From NCBI RefSeq assembly GCF_048263515.1, contig NZ_JBLXEC010000015.1, positions 1 through 64,000 of the forward strand: 64,000 bases of DNA. The letters run 5' to 3'. This stretch comes from Marinovum sp048263515. Its GTDB lineage: Bacteria > Pseudomonadota > Alphaproteobacteria > Rhodobacterales > Rhodobacteraceae. The notes beneath the pieces were generated by a model, which had not been told where the DNA came from, searched no databases, and saw only the letters and a program-made list of their open reading frames with translations. The translations under genes and the position numbers were made by a program. This document shows, one piece after another, positions 1 to 8,144 of this stretch. How positions within the stretch are numbered: position 1 is the first letter of the stretch; every line of letters starts with the position of its first letter.

Positions 1-93
1 GCCACCGAGTGGCTCTGGTCCTACAACCATGAACGCCCGAACATGGGCAACGGCGGGATGACACCTGCACAGAAACTGAAGATGGCCGCATAA
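1..93 (+). mobile_element. IS3-family transposase (OrfB), C-terminal end only
   Basis: The first 30 codons read in frame into a TAA at 91-93. The peptide contains YNHERPNMGNGGMTPAQKL, the typical extreme C-terminus of the rve (DDE integrase) transposase of IS3-family elements. The rest of the gene lies outside the window. Just downstream (about 106-125) a C-rich/G-rich inverted pair around a short A-rich loop and the sequence GGGGGGATTACC resemble the terminus of such an element, but the exact end cannot be fixed because the other end is not visible. Confidence 0.8.
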
Positions 94-170
94 ATTCTAC
101 GACCAAGCCCCCGCAAAAACGGGGGGATTACCGAGCCATCTCAAAAGACCGCTTCGAGGCAAACGCCCCG

Positions 171-364
171 GCGCGGATTCAAGGCCGTCAGGCCGCCGCG
201 CCATCGTCATGCCAAAGGCATGCCTCCGGCATGACCCGCCCCCCGGGGCGGCGATTTGGCTGATCTGGGGTGCGCTGCTCGGAGTTCGTTCGGAGGTGGC
301 AGGGATAAAGCGCTGCCGAACGACAGCAGGATCGCCACACCGCGGGTCGGCGATGGCGCGGCTT
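171..364 (+). repeat. Dispersed foldback repeat, copy A
   Basis: This copy shares the left block GGCCGCCGCGCC-ATCG, the middle blocks GGCGATTTGGCTGATCTGGG and GGGATAAAGCGCTGCCGA, and the right block CACCGCGGGTCGGCGATGGCG with copies at 3699, 41866, 50620 and 59816. The two ends are inverted repeats of each other, so the whole unit can fold back. It starts with GCGCGGATTCAAGGCC, like copy B and unlike C-E. It contains a nested CATGCC/GGCATG palindrome. Confidence 0.8.
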
Positions 365-395
365 TCGCTTTAGCGGTGACCAGCAGCGACACCCG

Positions 396-460
396 CCCCG
401 GACCTGATTCGGGGCCTCACCTCAAGCCTTGTTAAAGAGGTCCCGGATCAAGTCCGGGAC
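396..460. repeat. Two REP-type palindromes (CCCGGATCAAGTCCGGG type)
   Basis: Two short palindromes are present. 396-414 is CCCCGGACCTGATTCGGGG, and 440-460 reads GTCCCGGATCAAG followed by TCCGGGAC. The same unit recurs at 3471-3491, 3523-3541 and 3885-3905. These palindromes sit only between genes here. Confidence 0.75.
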
Positions 461-526
461 GCGGGAGGCCAGGCCGTCGCGACCGTCCGTCAGACGTTGC
501 TCCGGTTCAAATCCGCGCCCCCAAGG

Positions 527-904
527 TCACGCCTTGGCCAGCATCCGCCCGAGGTTGCGACCGCCCAGCACGTGGACATGCAGATGCGGCACCTCCTGCA
601 CCCCGTCCTGCCCGGCGTTGGAGATCAGCCGGAAGCCGCCGCCTTCGCCGAGGTCCACACCGCAGATCTTCGCCACCGAGCCGATGGCGCGCACGTAGTC
701 GACGATCTCGGCCTCGCTGGCCTCGAGCGCGAAATGGTCGAAGCTGACATAGGCCCCTTTAGGGATCACCAGCACATGGGTCGGGGCCTGCGGGGTGATG
801 TCCTGAAAGGCCAGCGAATGCTCGGTTTCGAGCACCGTGGTGTTGGGGATCTCGCCCCGCAGGATTTTTGCAAAGATATTCTGGTCGTCATAGTCGTAGG
901 ACAT
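527..904 (-). CDS. HIT-family nucleotide-binding protein (HinT type)
   Basis: This 125-residue protein has the length of a single-domain HIT hydrolase. The signature HLHVHV lies at residues 107-112, inside VPHLHVHVLGGRNLGRML, with His107/109/111 as the histidine triad. The N-terminal IFAKILRGEIP is typical of Hint proteins, which hydrolyse purine nucleoside phosphoramidates and related adenylated substrates in the cytoplasm. It begins 9 bases after the glycosyltransferase gene stop and is probably cotranscribed with it. The physiological substrate cannot be read from sequence. Confidence 0.93.
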   Translation of the reverse strand: MSYDYDDQNIFAKILRGEIPNTTVLETEHSLAFQDITPQAPTHVLVIPKGAYVSFDHFALEASEAEIVDYVRAIGSVAKICGVDLGEGGGFRLISNAGQDGVQEVPHLHVHVLGGRNLGRMLAKA

Positions 905-913
905 GCGGTTTCC

Positions 914-2491
914 TCAATCGGCAAACAGGTGATCGGTGCGGGCGAGATCCAGCGAGGTCTCCGGCGGGATCTGCAGGAAATCGGCGATGACACAAGCGTT
1001 TTTCTCGGGTGTTTCCCATTCGCGGATCTGCCCGTAGTTGGAGAACGCGGCCTCGCGGATTGCCTCGCTCTCGAACAGGACGTCGTTGCGGATGGTGGGC
1101 AGCAGGCGGCGCAGGGCGTCGGGCTTGGTGTGATCGCCGGCCAAGCCCGCGCGCTTGGCATGGCCCACAAGGTAGGCATCGGTGAAGTTGCACTGCACCT
1201 CGAGCATCCGGGTGACCGAGCGGTCGCCGTAGAAATCCTGCAACAGGTCGAGGTTGGCGGGATCGAGGCAGATCAGCAGGCGGTCGGTGTCGTAATAGTC
1301 GAACAGCATCCGCATCAGCGCCCGGCGGTGGCGGTGCCGCTTGCCCATGGTCGACTGGATGCCGCCCAGATCGGGCAGGGCGCAATCGGCCTCGTTGAAC
1401 AGATATTCGACCGCCGGGATATTGGTCAGCTGCTGGATGCGCCAGACCAGCCGCTTGGCGACATGCCATTTCTTGCAGACCACGATCAACATCTCGCGGT
1501 CGCGGCCGAGCGAACCCTCGTTTTCCCAGAAGCGCGGTGCGAACCGCCGGCCCTCGCGGCCGCGCCCGGTCAGGAAGGTATAGAGACTGCGGCCCTCATT
1601 GGAGATCTGGAACTCGGCTCCGTCAGAGGAATAAAGCACACCGAGCCGGCGCTTGAGCTCATGCGCCTCGGGGCTGATCTTGCGGGCGAAGAGGTAGTCC
1701 TGACTCATCAACAGGTCGTAGTGGTCATTGTAGAAGTTGACCGGCATGCCGTAGTCGGAAAACAGCAGGAAGGTCAGGGTGCGACCGCGGATCTCCTCTT
1801 CCGGCACCAGGTGGCGCACCAGGGTCTGAAAGAAGGTCTCGTCGGGAATCCAGGTGGTGCGGAAAAAACGCATCACGTCGCGGCGGCTGCGAGTGAAGTC
1901 GAGGATCCACTCGATGGTGCGGCGGCGCAGGCACCACCACTGGCTGCCGATCATGATCTGCAGGTCAGCGGGGATCGCGCGTTCCAGCCCGAAGCGCTTC
2001 TGCAGGTTCATCGAGGCATAGAACAGCCGCTTGTTTTCGCGTTCGTTGAAGTAGTGACGATAGATCAGACGCTCGGCCTGAATGCCGGTCTTGATCCAGT
2101 CGCTCTCGAAGAAGTCGAAGCTCTCGATGAAGTCGGCGTCATTCTCGTCGAGGAACTCGTGGGTGTACTCGGCCGATTTGATCGCCATGCAGTCGCCCGA
2201 CAGCATGTAGAAATGCGTGGCCTTGGGGAAAGCCTCGACCGCGGCCTCGGTCGCCAGCAGCGTCGCCTCGACCAGCGACCACTCGCCCCAGCCGCATTTG
2301 ATCCGCCGTTTGGCGAAGGTGACCCTCTCGTTGTCCTTCAGCGCCGCATGAATCCGCTCATAGGCCGCGCGCGGCGCGCGGGCGTCAAAGTGGATCGACA
2401 TGTAGTCGTCCTTCGCCGTAAGCCGCTGGGCCTGTTTGATAATGGCCTCGGGGTCCTTGTGGCACAGCAATATGAAGGCTATCTTCGCCAT
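914..2491 (-). CDS. GT14 (core-2/I-branching type) glycosyltransferase with DUF5928 C-terminus
   Basis: This is a 525-residue protein. The N-terminus MAKIAFILLCHKDPEAI and the segment HFYMLSGDCMAIKS (around residues 90-105) match the core-2/I-branching beta-1,6-N-acetylglucosaminyltransferase fold. The segment GSQWWCLRR (about 180) fits the acceptor region. The C-terminal 200 residues look like the DUF5928 extension found on roseobacter GT14 proteins. No signal peptide is visible. It is divergent from the sulfotransferase at 2633, so a joint role in modifying a surface glycan is plausible but inferred. Donor and acceptor are unknown. Confidence 0.85.
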   Translation of the reverse strand: MAKIAFILLCHKDPEAIIKQAQRLTAKDDYMSIHFDARAPRAAYERIHAALKDNERVTFAKRRIKCGWGEWSLVEATLLATEAAVEAFPKATHFYMLSGDCMAIKSAEYTHEFLDENDADFIESFDFFESDWIKTGIQAERLIYRHYFNERENKRLFYASMNLQKRFGLERAIPADLQIMIGSQWWCLRRRTIEWILDFTRSRRDVMRFFRTTWIPDETFFQTLVRHLVPEEEIRGRTLTFLLFSDYGMPVNFYNDHYDLLMSQDYLFARKISPEAHELKRRLGVLYSSDGAEFQISNEGRSLYTFLTGRGREGRRFAPRFWENEGSLGRDREMLIVVCKKWHVAKRLVWRIQQLTNIPAVEYLFNEADCALPDLGGIQSTMGKRHRHRRALMRMLFDYYDTDRLLICLDPANLDLLQDFYGDRSVTRMLEVQCNFTDAYLVGHAKRAGLAGDHTKPDALRRLLPTIRNDVLFESEAIREAAFSNYGQIREWETPEKNACVIADFLQIPPETSLDLARTDHLFAD

Positions 2492-2632
2492 TGTGATCTA
2501 GATCATACCCCGCACGATGCGCACTGGCTCTCAGTTAAAGCCGATGACGTGTTGAATAAACAGGGTTTATTAACAAAATTGTATGAGCTTATAAGCCATG
2601 CAGCGACAAGAGCAGATTGGAGGCAGGTGACC
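2492..2632. promoter_or_regulatory. AT-rich divergent promoter region with an operator-like palindrome
   Basis: This 141-bp region between the divergent glycosyltransferase and sulfotransferase genes is much richer in A+T than its flanks. It contains the perfect inverted repeat AATAAAC-AGG-GTTTATT at 2555-2571, flanked by further T/A runs. Both promoters must lie here. The palindrome is a candidate regulator site, although its binding protein is unknown. Confidence 0.5.
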
Positions 2633-3451
2633 ATGGGCTTTCCCGGCACATGGATGACGGAGAGTGAAAGTGTGGTCTATCGCGTGGTGCCCAAGTGCGC
2701 CTGCTCGACCATTGGACAGATCCTCTATTATTCCGACCACGGCGAATTCTTCGATGGCGACATTCATGACGCCACCACCGGCCTGCACAAGTGGTCACGG
2801 GAAGACAGTCAGAACCTGATCAACGCCAACGTCAAGACGCACCAGGCTTATGCCTTCACCTGCGTGCGCAACCCCTACACCCGCATCCTGTCGTCCTTCT
2901 TCGACAAGATCTGCGGCATCCAGCGCAACGGCAACCGCTACCGCGGCAACCTTGTGCCGATGCTGATCCAGAAATACGGCATCGAGGTGGGTGGCGAGGA
3001 TGGCAAGGGCGAGTTCGACCAGATCGCCAGCTTCCGCCGCTTCCTGCTGTTTGCCCGCGACACCATCAAGTTCCGCAAGCCGATGGACCCGGACATTCAC
3101 TGGTCCGCCACCTCGGGGCATGTCTCGACCTTCATCTGCAACGGCGGGCGCTACGACAAGATCATCTGGACCGAGAAGTTCAACGAAGGCATGGCCGAGG
3201 TGATCGACGCGATCGACACCCGCCACGAGGTCAAGATCGACGAAATCCCGCGGTTCAACGAGAGCGAGGGCCATGGGCCCAAGCGGGCGCATCCGGTCGA
3301 GGACTATTTCGACGACCTGTCGATGCATCTGGTCTACGAAATGTACAAACGCGACTTCGACGTCTTCAAGTATGACGCCGCCGATCCGTCGAACAAGATG
3401 CCGATCGGCGAGATCGACCTCGACGAGGTACACGCCAAGCTGGGCGAGTGA
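2633..3451 (+). CDS. Sulfotransferase family protein (carbohydrate sulfotransferase type)
   Basis: The protein has 272 residues from the ATG at 2633. GGAGG at 2619-2623 decides this start; the frame is open much further upstream, but only as antisense of the neighbouring genes. RVVPKCACSTIGQIL (about residues 18-32) is the 5'-phosphosulfate loop of PAPS-dependent sulfotransferases. FTCVRNPYTRILSSFFDK (about 76-93) is the 3'-phosphate motif. It probably transfers sulfate from PAPS to a surface or secreted glycan. It is divergent from the GT14 gene and is followed by REP palindromes that may end transcription. Confidence 0.88.
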   Translation: MGFPGTWMTESESVVYRVVPKCACSTIGQILYYSDHGEFFDGDIHDATTGLHKWSREDSQNLINANVKTHQAYAFTCVRNPYTRILSSFFDKICGIQRNGNRYRGNLVPMLIQKYGIEVGGEDGKGEFDQIASFRRFLLFARDTIKFRKPMDPDIHWSATSGHVSTFICNGGRYDKIIWTEKFNEGMAEVIDAIDTRHEVKIDEIPRFNESEGHGPKRAHPVEDYFDDLSMHLVYEMYKRDFDVFKYDAADPSNKMPIGEIDLDEVHAKLGE

Positions 3452-3470
3452 TCCGGTTTTGCGTGACGCC

Positions 3471-3541
3471 GTCCCGGACTTGATCCGGGACCTCTTGTTT
3501 CGCACTCGGGCTGGCTGTGAGGCCCCGGATCAAGTCCGGGG
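3471..3541. repeat. Pair of REP palindromes downstream of the sulfotransferase
   Basis: 3471-3491 reads GTCCCGGACTTG followed by ATCCGGGAC. 3523-3541 is CCCCGGATCAAGTCCGGGG. The two are in opposite orientation with about 30 bases between them, so the pair could form one larger hairpin in the transcript just after the sulfotransferase stop. Confidence 0.75.
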
Positions 3542-3698
3542 CGGGAGGTCCGCGGGGCGAGTGTTGCGCTGAATTGTGGAAGCAAGGCGCATCAGTCGAC
3601 ACGACGGGATTTCATCGCCGGAACATCACCAACCTTGTCCCGCCAAATTCCCGCACGCGGCTCTCGAACCCAAGCGCCCCCGCTTTCCCCTCACCCCA

Positions 3699-3866
3699 GC
3701 GCGGAATCAAGGCCGAAGGCCGCCGCGCCATCGCCGACCCGCCCCCCGGGGGGGCGATATGTCTGCAGTAGGCGCGTCGCTCGAAGGCCTTCCTGACTTG
3801 GCCGAGATAAAGCGCCGATGAACCAAGGTTGGATCGCCACCCCGCGGGTCGGCGATGGCGCGGCCC
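3699..3866 (+). repeat. Dispersed foldback repeat, copy B
   Basis: This is a shortened copy of the family. It has the left block GCGCGGAATCAAGGCCGAAG and CCGCCGCGCCATCGCCG, the middle GAGATAAAGCGC, and the right block CCCGCGGGTCGGCGATGGCGC. It lacks the internal CATGCC palindrome of copies A, C and E. A fragment of the right end alone (CGGCGATGGCGCGGCTCGG) recurs at 3940-3958. Apart from this copy and REP units, the gap 3452-3974 holds no gene that I can support. Confidence 0.75.
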
Positions 3867-3884
3867 GGGCTGATGTTGCGGGAG

Positions 3885-3905
3885 GTCCCGGATCAGGTCC
3901 GGGAC
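3885..3905. repeat. REP-type palindrome
   Basis: Reads GTCCCGGATCAGG followed by TCCGGGAC. It is one mismatch from the units at 440 and 3471 and lies between foldback repeat B and the sugar kinase gene. Confidence 0.7.
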
Positions 3906-3974
3906 AGTGTTGGAACGGATGGGTGACCTCACCGCAATCCGGCGATGGCGCGGCTCGGTGCTGCCGACCGCCCC

Positions 3975-4967
3975 TTACCCCGCCAGCCCTGCCGCCTCGA
4001 ACACCTGCATCAGGTCGGTCTCGGCCCGCGGCCCGACGTGGCGAATGACCTCGCCCGCCACCGCACAGCCCATCCGCCCGCAGGTCTGCATGTCCAACCC
4101 CTGCGCCAGTCCGTAAAGGAATCCGGCGGCAAAGCCGTCGCCTGCGCCGGTAGCATCCACCGGCACGATCCGCTGCACGCCCACATCCGTGCGCACCCCG
4201 TCAGCGACGATCGTCACCCCGTCGCCCGACCGCGTACAGGCCACCAGCGGACAGATCGCCGCCACCTTCGCCAGCGCCTCTTCGGTATCCTCGGTCTCGT
4301 AAAGCGAGCGGATCTCGGCCTCGTTGCCGATCACGTAGTCCAGCTCGTTCTCGATCAGGTTCAGGAAATCCGCCCGGTGCCGCTCGACGCAGAACGGATC
4401 GGAAATCGCGATCCCCGCCTTGCCGCCCGCCGCGCTGCAGGCGCGGGCCATCCGGGTGAAGGCCTCCTTGCCCTTGTCCTTGTCGAAGAGATAGCCCTCG
4501 AGAAAGACGATCTCGGCATTGCGCGCCACCTCTTCGTCCACATCATCCGGCCCCAGCTCGGCGGAGATCCCGAGGTAGGTGTTCATCGACCGCTCGCCAT
4601 CCGGCGAGACAAAGATCATCGAGCGCGAGGTCGGCAGCTCGCCCCCCGGCACCGGCGGATTGACAAAGGCGGTGCCGACATCGGTCATCGCCTTGGCATA
4701 GAAGCGGCCCAGCGCATCGTCGTGCACCCGGCCGACAAAGGCGGTCTTCAGCCCGAGGTTGCCGACCCCGGCAATGGTGTTGGCGACCGAGCCGCCGGCC
4801 GCCTGCTTGCGCTCGCCCATGGCGCCATAAAGCACCTCGGCACGCTCGCGCTCGATCAGCTGCATGATGCCCTTCTCGATGCCCATGTGATCGAGGAAGC
4901 TGTCGTCGGCCTGGGTGATCACGTCGACGACGGCGTTGCCGATGCCGACAACCTGGTAGGTTTTCAT
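3975..4967 (-). CDS. PfkB/ribokinase-family carbohydrate or nucleoside kinase (adenosine kinase-like)
   Basis: The protein has 330 residues. The start MKTYQVVGIGNAVVDV matches the adenosine-kinase subgroup of PfkB kinases. The C-terminal signature DATGAGDGFAAGF begins at residue 271, with Asp277 as the catalytic base in GAGD. GGSVANTIAGVGNLG (about 58-72) is the substrate-side motif. It phosphorylates a sugar or nucleoside with ATP in the cytosol; the true substrate is uncertain. Its ATG overlaps the nth stop codon by 4 bases (ATGA), so the two are translationally coupled. Confidence 0.9.
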   Translation of the reverse strand: MKTYQVVGIGNAVVDVITQADDSFLDHMGIEKGIMQLIERERAEVLYGAMGERKQAAGGSVANTIAGVGNLGLKTAFVGRVHDDALGRFYAKAMTDVGTAFVNPPVPGGELPTSRSMIFVSPDGERSMNTYLGISAELGPDDVDEEVARNAEIVFLEGYLFDKDKGKEAFTRMARACSAAGGKAGIAISDPFCVERHRADFLNLIENELDYVIGNEAEIRSLYETEDTEEALAKVAAICPLVACTRSGDGVTIVADGVRTDVGVQRIVPVDATGAGDGFAAGFLYGLAQGLDMQTCGRMGCAVAGEVIRHVGPRAETDLMQVFEAAGLAG

Positions 4968-5608
4968 AAGGTCTTGTCCTCGTACATGCAGAGATCGCGA
5001 ATGATGCAGGTGGCGCACATCGGTTTGCGCGCCTTGCAGATGTAACGCCCGTGCAGGATCAGCCAGTGATGGGCGTGCTGCTGGAAATCCACCGGGATAT
5101 TGTCCTCGATGGCGCGTTCGACGGCGTCGACATCCTTGCCCGGGCAGATGCCCGAGCGATTGCCGACGCGAAAGATATGGGTGTCCACCGCCTGCGCCGG
5201 GTAGCGCCACCACATGTTGAGCACCACATTGGCAGTCTTGCGCCCGACGCCGGGCAGCGACACCAGCGCGGCGCGGGAATTGGGCACCTCGCCGCCATAT
5301 TCCTCGACGAGGATGCGGCTCAGCTTGATGACGTTCCTGGCCTTGTTGCGGAACAGCCCGATGGTCTTGATGTGCTCGATGACACCCTCTTCACCCAGCG
5401 CCAGCATCTTCTCCGGCGTGTCGGCGATCCTGAAAAGCTCTTTCGTCGCCCGGTTCACCCCGGCATCGGTCGCCTGCGCCGACAGCGCCACCGCCACCAC
5501 CAGCGTATAGGCGTTGACGTGATCGAGCTCGCCCTTGGGCTCGGGTTCGGCCGCCTGAAAACGGGTAAAGATCTCGCGGATCGTGTGATAATCGAGCTGT
5601 CTGGCCAT
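4964..5608 (-). CDS. nth: Endonuclease III (DNA glycosylase/AP lyase)
   Basis: The protein has 214 residues from MARQLDYHTIREIF. The helix-hairpin-helix LPGVGRKTANVV starts at residue 118, with catalytic Lys124 and Asp142 (VDTHIFRVGNR). The 4Fe-4S ligands are Cys191, 198, 201 and 207 in the exact C-X6-C-X2-C-X5-C spacing. It removes oxidised pyrimidines and cleaves the AP site in base excision repair. The frame is open a further 33 codons upstream, but homology begins at this ATG. It overlaps the downstream kinase gene and is divergent from the alkyltransferase gene, giving two DNA-repair genes back to back. Confidence 0.96.
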   Translation of the reverse strand: MARQLDYHTIREIFTRFQAAEPEPKGELDHVNAYTLVVAVALSAQATDAGVNRATKELFRIADTPEKMLALGEEGVIEHIKTIGLFRNKARNVIKLSRILVEEYGGEVPNSRAALVSLPGVGRKTANVVLNMWWRYPAQAVDTHIFRVGNRSGICPGKDVDAVERAIEDNIPVDFQQHAHHWLILHGRYICKARKPMCATCIIRDLCMYEDKTL

Positions 5609-5699
5609 GTAGGCTCTATGGCCCAGCGCCTGCAGAAGCGCAACATTCGGGTCGCGGGGCGGCGGCTGGCGCCCTAGATTGAGGCAAAGGAGTTGCCTT

Positions 5700-6560
5700 A
5701 TGACCATGCAGGAACACGGATATCACTACCAGGTCATGCGCCGCGCCATCGAGCTGATCGACGCCAGCCAGGCGCCGCTGACGCTCGAGGCGCTGGCCGG
5801 CGAGATGAACATGAGCCCGGCGCATTTCCAGCGGCTGTTCTCGAAATGGGTCGGCGTCTCGCCCAAACGTTACCAGCAATACCTGGCGCTGGGCCACGCC
5901 AAGGCGCTCCTGCGCGAACGCTTCACCACCCTGGCCGCCGCCGATGGCGCCGGGCTGTCGGGCTCGGGCCGGCTGCACGACCTCTTTCTCAGGTGGGAGG
6001 CAATGAGCCCCGGCGATTACGCCGAGGGCGGCGCCGGGCTCACCATCTCCTGGGGCTGGTTCGACAGCCCCTTCGGCCGCGCCCTGGTCATGGGGACCGA
6101 GCGCGGCATCTGCGGGTTGGGCTTTGCCGCCGAGACGGGCGAAGCGGCCTGCATGGCCGACCTGCGCAGCCGCTGGCCCGCCGCGCACTACACCGAGGCG
6201 CCGGAGCAGCTGGCCCCTTGGGTCGAGGCCGCTTTCGGCGAGCAGTCTGGCGGCGAAACCCCGCTCTACCTGATCGGCGCCCCCTTCCAGATCAAGGTCT
6301 GGGAGGCGCTGCTGGCCATCCCTTCGGGCCATGTCACCACCTATTCCGAAATCGCCCAGTCCATCGGCCGCCCCAGGGCGGTGCGCGCCGTCGGCACGGC
6401 CGTGGGCCGCAACCCGGTCTCCTGGCTGATCCCCTGCCACCGGGCCCTGCGCAAATCCGGCGCGCTGGGCGGCTACCACTGGGGACTGCCGGTCAAACGC
6501 GCCCTGCTGGCCTATGAATCCGCCAGGTCGGACGCCCTCCCCCCTGCTTCTTCTGTTTGA
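5700..6560 (+). CDS. AraC-type HTH fused to methylated-DNA-[protein]-cysteine S-methyltransferase
   Basis: The protein has 286 residues; AAGGAG at 5687-5692 fixes the ATG at 5700. Residues about 15-100 are an AraC-type helix-turn-helix (LTLEALAGEMNMSPAHFQRLFSK in pieces). The C-terminal half is the Ogt/MGMT domain with the active-site PCHR at 245-248 (acceptor Cys246) and the PSGHVTTYSEIA wing motif. The N-terminal zinc-cysteine domain of E. coli Ada is absent, so it resembles Ada without the phosphotriester sensor. It repairs O6-alkylguanine and may bind DNA as a regulator. Its last codons overlap a repeat-like GC-rich tail. Confidence 0.92.
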   Translation: MTMQEHGYHYQVMRRAIELIDASQAPLTLEALAGEMNMSPAHFQRLFSKWVGVSPKRYQQYLALGHAKALLRERFTTLAAADGAGLSGSGRLHDLFLRWEAMSPGDYAEGGAGLTISWGWFDSPFGRALVMGTERGICGLGFAAETGEAACMADLRSRWPAAHYTEAPEQLAPWVEAAFGEQSGGETPLYLIGAPFQIKVWEALLAIPSGHVTTYSEIAQSIGRPRAVRAVGTAVGRNPVSWLIPCHRALRKSGALGGYHWGLPVKRALLAYESARSDALPPASSV

Positions 6561-6620
6561 AAATACCCTCGGGGGAGTCGCCTTTGGCGACGGGGGCAGA
6601 GCCCCCCTTCCCGCCTTGGC
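6545..6620. repeat. Roseobacter-type 3' repeat (AAATACCCTCGGGG motif with hairpins)
   Basis: CTTCTTCTGTTTG followed by AAAATACCCTCGGGGGAG at the end of the alkyltransferase gene matches, in inverse orientation, the tract at about 42712-42742. It is followed by two small hairpins (GTCGCC/GGCGAC and GGGGGC/GCCCCC). Related AAATACGCC tracts occur at about 57309 and 57436. It may act as a 3' terminator-like repeat, but that role is inferred. Confidence 0.5.
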
Positions 6621-6752
6621 GGGAACCGGCGCTTCCGGCGGCGAAGTTCCGCCGATTCCCCCTTGCACGCGATTGTGAGCAGCAGCAGGATCGCTGGCAG
6701 TGTAAAGCACGCGCGGCGTGCGACAGCGCAAACAATGAGGCGAACGAATACC

Positions 6753-7409
6753 ATGACTTTCCTGAGCAAACCCATCCTGCTGGCCACGGCCACAGCGCTT
6801 TCGCTTGCGGCCTGTACGACCAACGGCCCCAACCAGAACCAGAAGGCCCGCCAGGGCGCGATCTTCGGCGGCATTGCCGGCGCGGCGGCGGGTGCGATTG
6901 CCGGCGGCAACGAGGTCGAGAAACGCAACCGCATCATCGGCGGCGCGCTGGTCGGCGCCAGCGTCGGGGCCGGCATCGGCAACATGCTCGACCGCCAGGA
7001 GGAAGACCTCCGCGCCAGCATGCAGAGCGGCAACGTCAAGATCACCAACACCGGCGACCGCCTGATCGTCACCCTGCCGAACGACATCCTGTTCGCCGTA
7101 GATGACGCCACCGTGCGCCCCGATCTGCAGCGCGACCTGCGGGCGCTGGCCAGCAACCTGCAGGCCTATCCGAACTCGACCGTGCAGATCGTCGGCCATA
7201 CCGACAGCGACGGCGACGCCGCCTATAACCTCGGCCTGTCCAAGCGCCGGGCGGACTCCGTGGCCAATATCCTCGTGGCCTCCGGTGTCTCGGGCAGCCG
7301 CCTGCAGACCATCGGTCGTGGCGAAGACCAGCCGGTGGCAGACAACCTGACACCGCAGGGCAAGGCGCAGAACCGCCGGGTCGAAATCGTGATCCTGCCC
7401 AACGCCTGA
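6753..7409 (+). CDS. OmpA-family lipoprotein with glycine-zipper segment
   Basis: The protein has 218 residues from MTFLSKPILL. A lipoprotein signal peptide ends in the lipobox LSLAAC, giving acylated Cys near residue 20. Residues about 30-75 are glycine/alanine rich (AIFGGIAGAAAGAIAGG), a glycine-zipper segment. The C-terminal 110 residues form a peptidoglycan-binding OmpA domain (VQIVGHTDSDGDAAYN, LSKRRADSVANIL, GRGEDQPVADN, QNRRVEI). It likely tethers the outer membrane to peptidoglycan. An alternative ATG lies at 6735 in frame. A strong terminator follows. Confidence 0.92.
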   Translation: MTFLSKPILLATATALSLAACTTNGPNQNQKARQGAIFGGIAGAAAGAIAGGNEVEKRNRIIGGALVGASVGAGIGNMLDRQEEDLRASMQSGNVKITNTGDRLIVTLPNDILFAVDDATVRPDLQRDLRALASNLQAYPNSTVQIVGHTDSDGDAAYNLGLSKRRADSVANILVASGVSGSRLQTIGRGEDQPVADNLTPQGKAQNRRVEIVILPNA

Positions 7410-7435
7410 TCCGCTATCAGGTCTGACCTGACCAG

Positions 7436-7469
7436 CCTCGGTCCGCAGCAGTTGCGGGCCGGGGCTTTT
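7436..7469 (+). terminator. Rho-independent terminator after the OmpA lipoprotein
   Basis: CCTCGGTCCGCA and TGCGGGCCGGGG form a long GC stem with a short loop, followed by CTTTTT. Confidence 0.85.
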
Positions 7470-7546
7470 TCCTGCGCGCCTGCCGCGCCTTGCCTTGTGG
7501 CCGCTTTGACGTATGTCCTTGGGTCACACGTCAGAAGAGGCAGACC

Positions 7547-8095
7547 ATGGCAGTGAAACTCCTGGGGATTTCCGGCTCCCTCCGCGCCGACTCGTCCAAC
7601 ACCAAGCTGATGCGCGAAGCGCTGCGGCTTTTCGGCGAGGCCGAGACCGCCGAGGCCAACCTGCGCCTGCCGCTCTATGACGGCGATCTCGAAGAGGCCG
7701 AGGGCATCCCGCCGGAGGTTCAGACCCTCGCCGACCAGATTGCCGCCGCCGATGCGCTGGTGATCTCGGGGCCCGAGTACAACAAGGGTATTTCCGGCGT
7801 CCTGAAGAATGCGCTCGACTGGGTCAGCCGGACGGATGTCTTTCCCTGGAACGGCAAGCCGGTGGCGATCATGTCGGCCGCGTCGGGCCGGGCCGGCGGC
7901 GAACGCACCCAGATGATGCTGCGCGCCTGCCTCGTGGCCTTTCGGCCGCGACTGCTGCAGGGCCCCGAGGTGATGCTGGCCCAGGGGCGCGAACAGTTCG
8001 ACGAGGCCGGCCGGCTGACCAACGAGCGCACCGAGAAGACCCTGACCGCGCTGATGGCGGCCCTGCAGGAGGAAGTGCGGCGTCAGGGGTTGTGA
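7547..8095 (+). CDS. NADPH-dependent FMN reductase family protein
   Basis: The protein has 182 residues. The start is GISGSLRADSSNTKLM (residues 7-22), the flavodoxin-like phosphate-binding loop of NAD(P)H:FMN/quinone reductases. SGPEYNKGISGVLKNALDW (about 77-95) is the family-defining motif that contacts the flavin and the dimer partner. It is a soluble reductase of FMN, quinones, azo compounds or metal ions; the specific acceptor is not readable. The DUF1330 gene follows after 49 bases on the same strand. Confidence 0.9.
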   Translation: MAVKLLGISGSLRADSSNTKLMREALRLFGEAETAEANLRLPLYDGDLEEAEGIPPEVQTLADQIAAADALVISGPEYNKGISGVLKNALDWVSRTDVFPWNGKPVAIMSAASGRAGGERTQMMLRACLVAFRPRLLQGPEVMLAQGREQFDEAGRLTNERTEKTLTALMAALQEEVRRQGL

Positions 8096-8144
8096 CCGGC
8101 GCGGCGATTGCTCACCCTGTCGGCCCCAGCCAGCAGGAGCGCCC

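Larger units (their letters stand above)
94..526. other. Non-coding stretch: IS end, foldback repeat A and REP palindromes
   Basis: No convincing gene is present. The stretch holds the presumed IS3 terminus, one copy of the large foldback repeat (171-364) and two short REP palindromes (396-414, 440-460). A 61-codon minus-strand reading frame at 207-392 lies within the repeat and recurs as similar junk frames in the other copies, so it is not called. Confidence 0.6.

Noticed and set aside
490..530. tRNA-like GGTTCAAATCC sequence
   Set aside because: Only the T-loop-like stretch fits. The T-stem and acceptor stem do not pair and no cloverleaf can be drawn.
497..2632. Long 5' extension of the sulfotransferase frame over the HIT and glycosyltransferase genes
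   Set aside because: The extension is antisense to two recognised genes. GGAGG and homology place the start at 2633.
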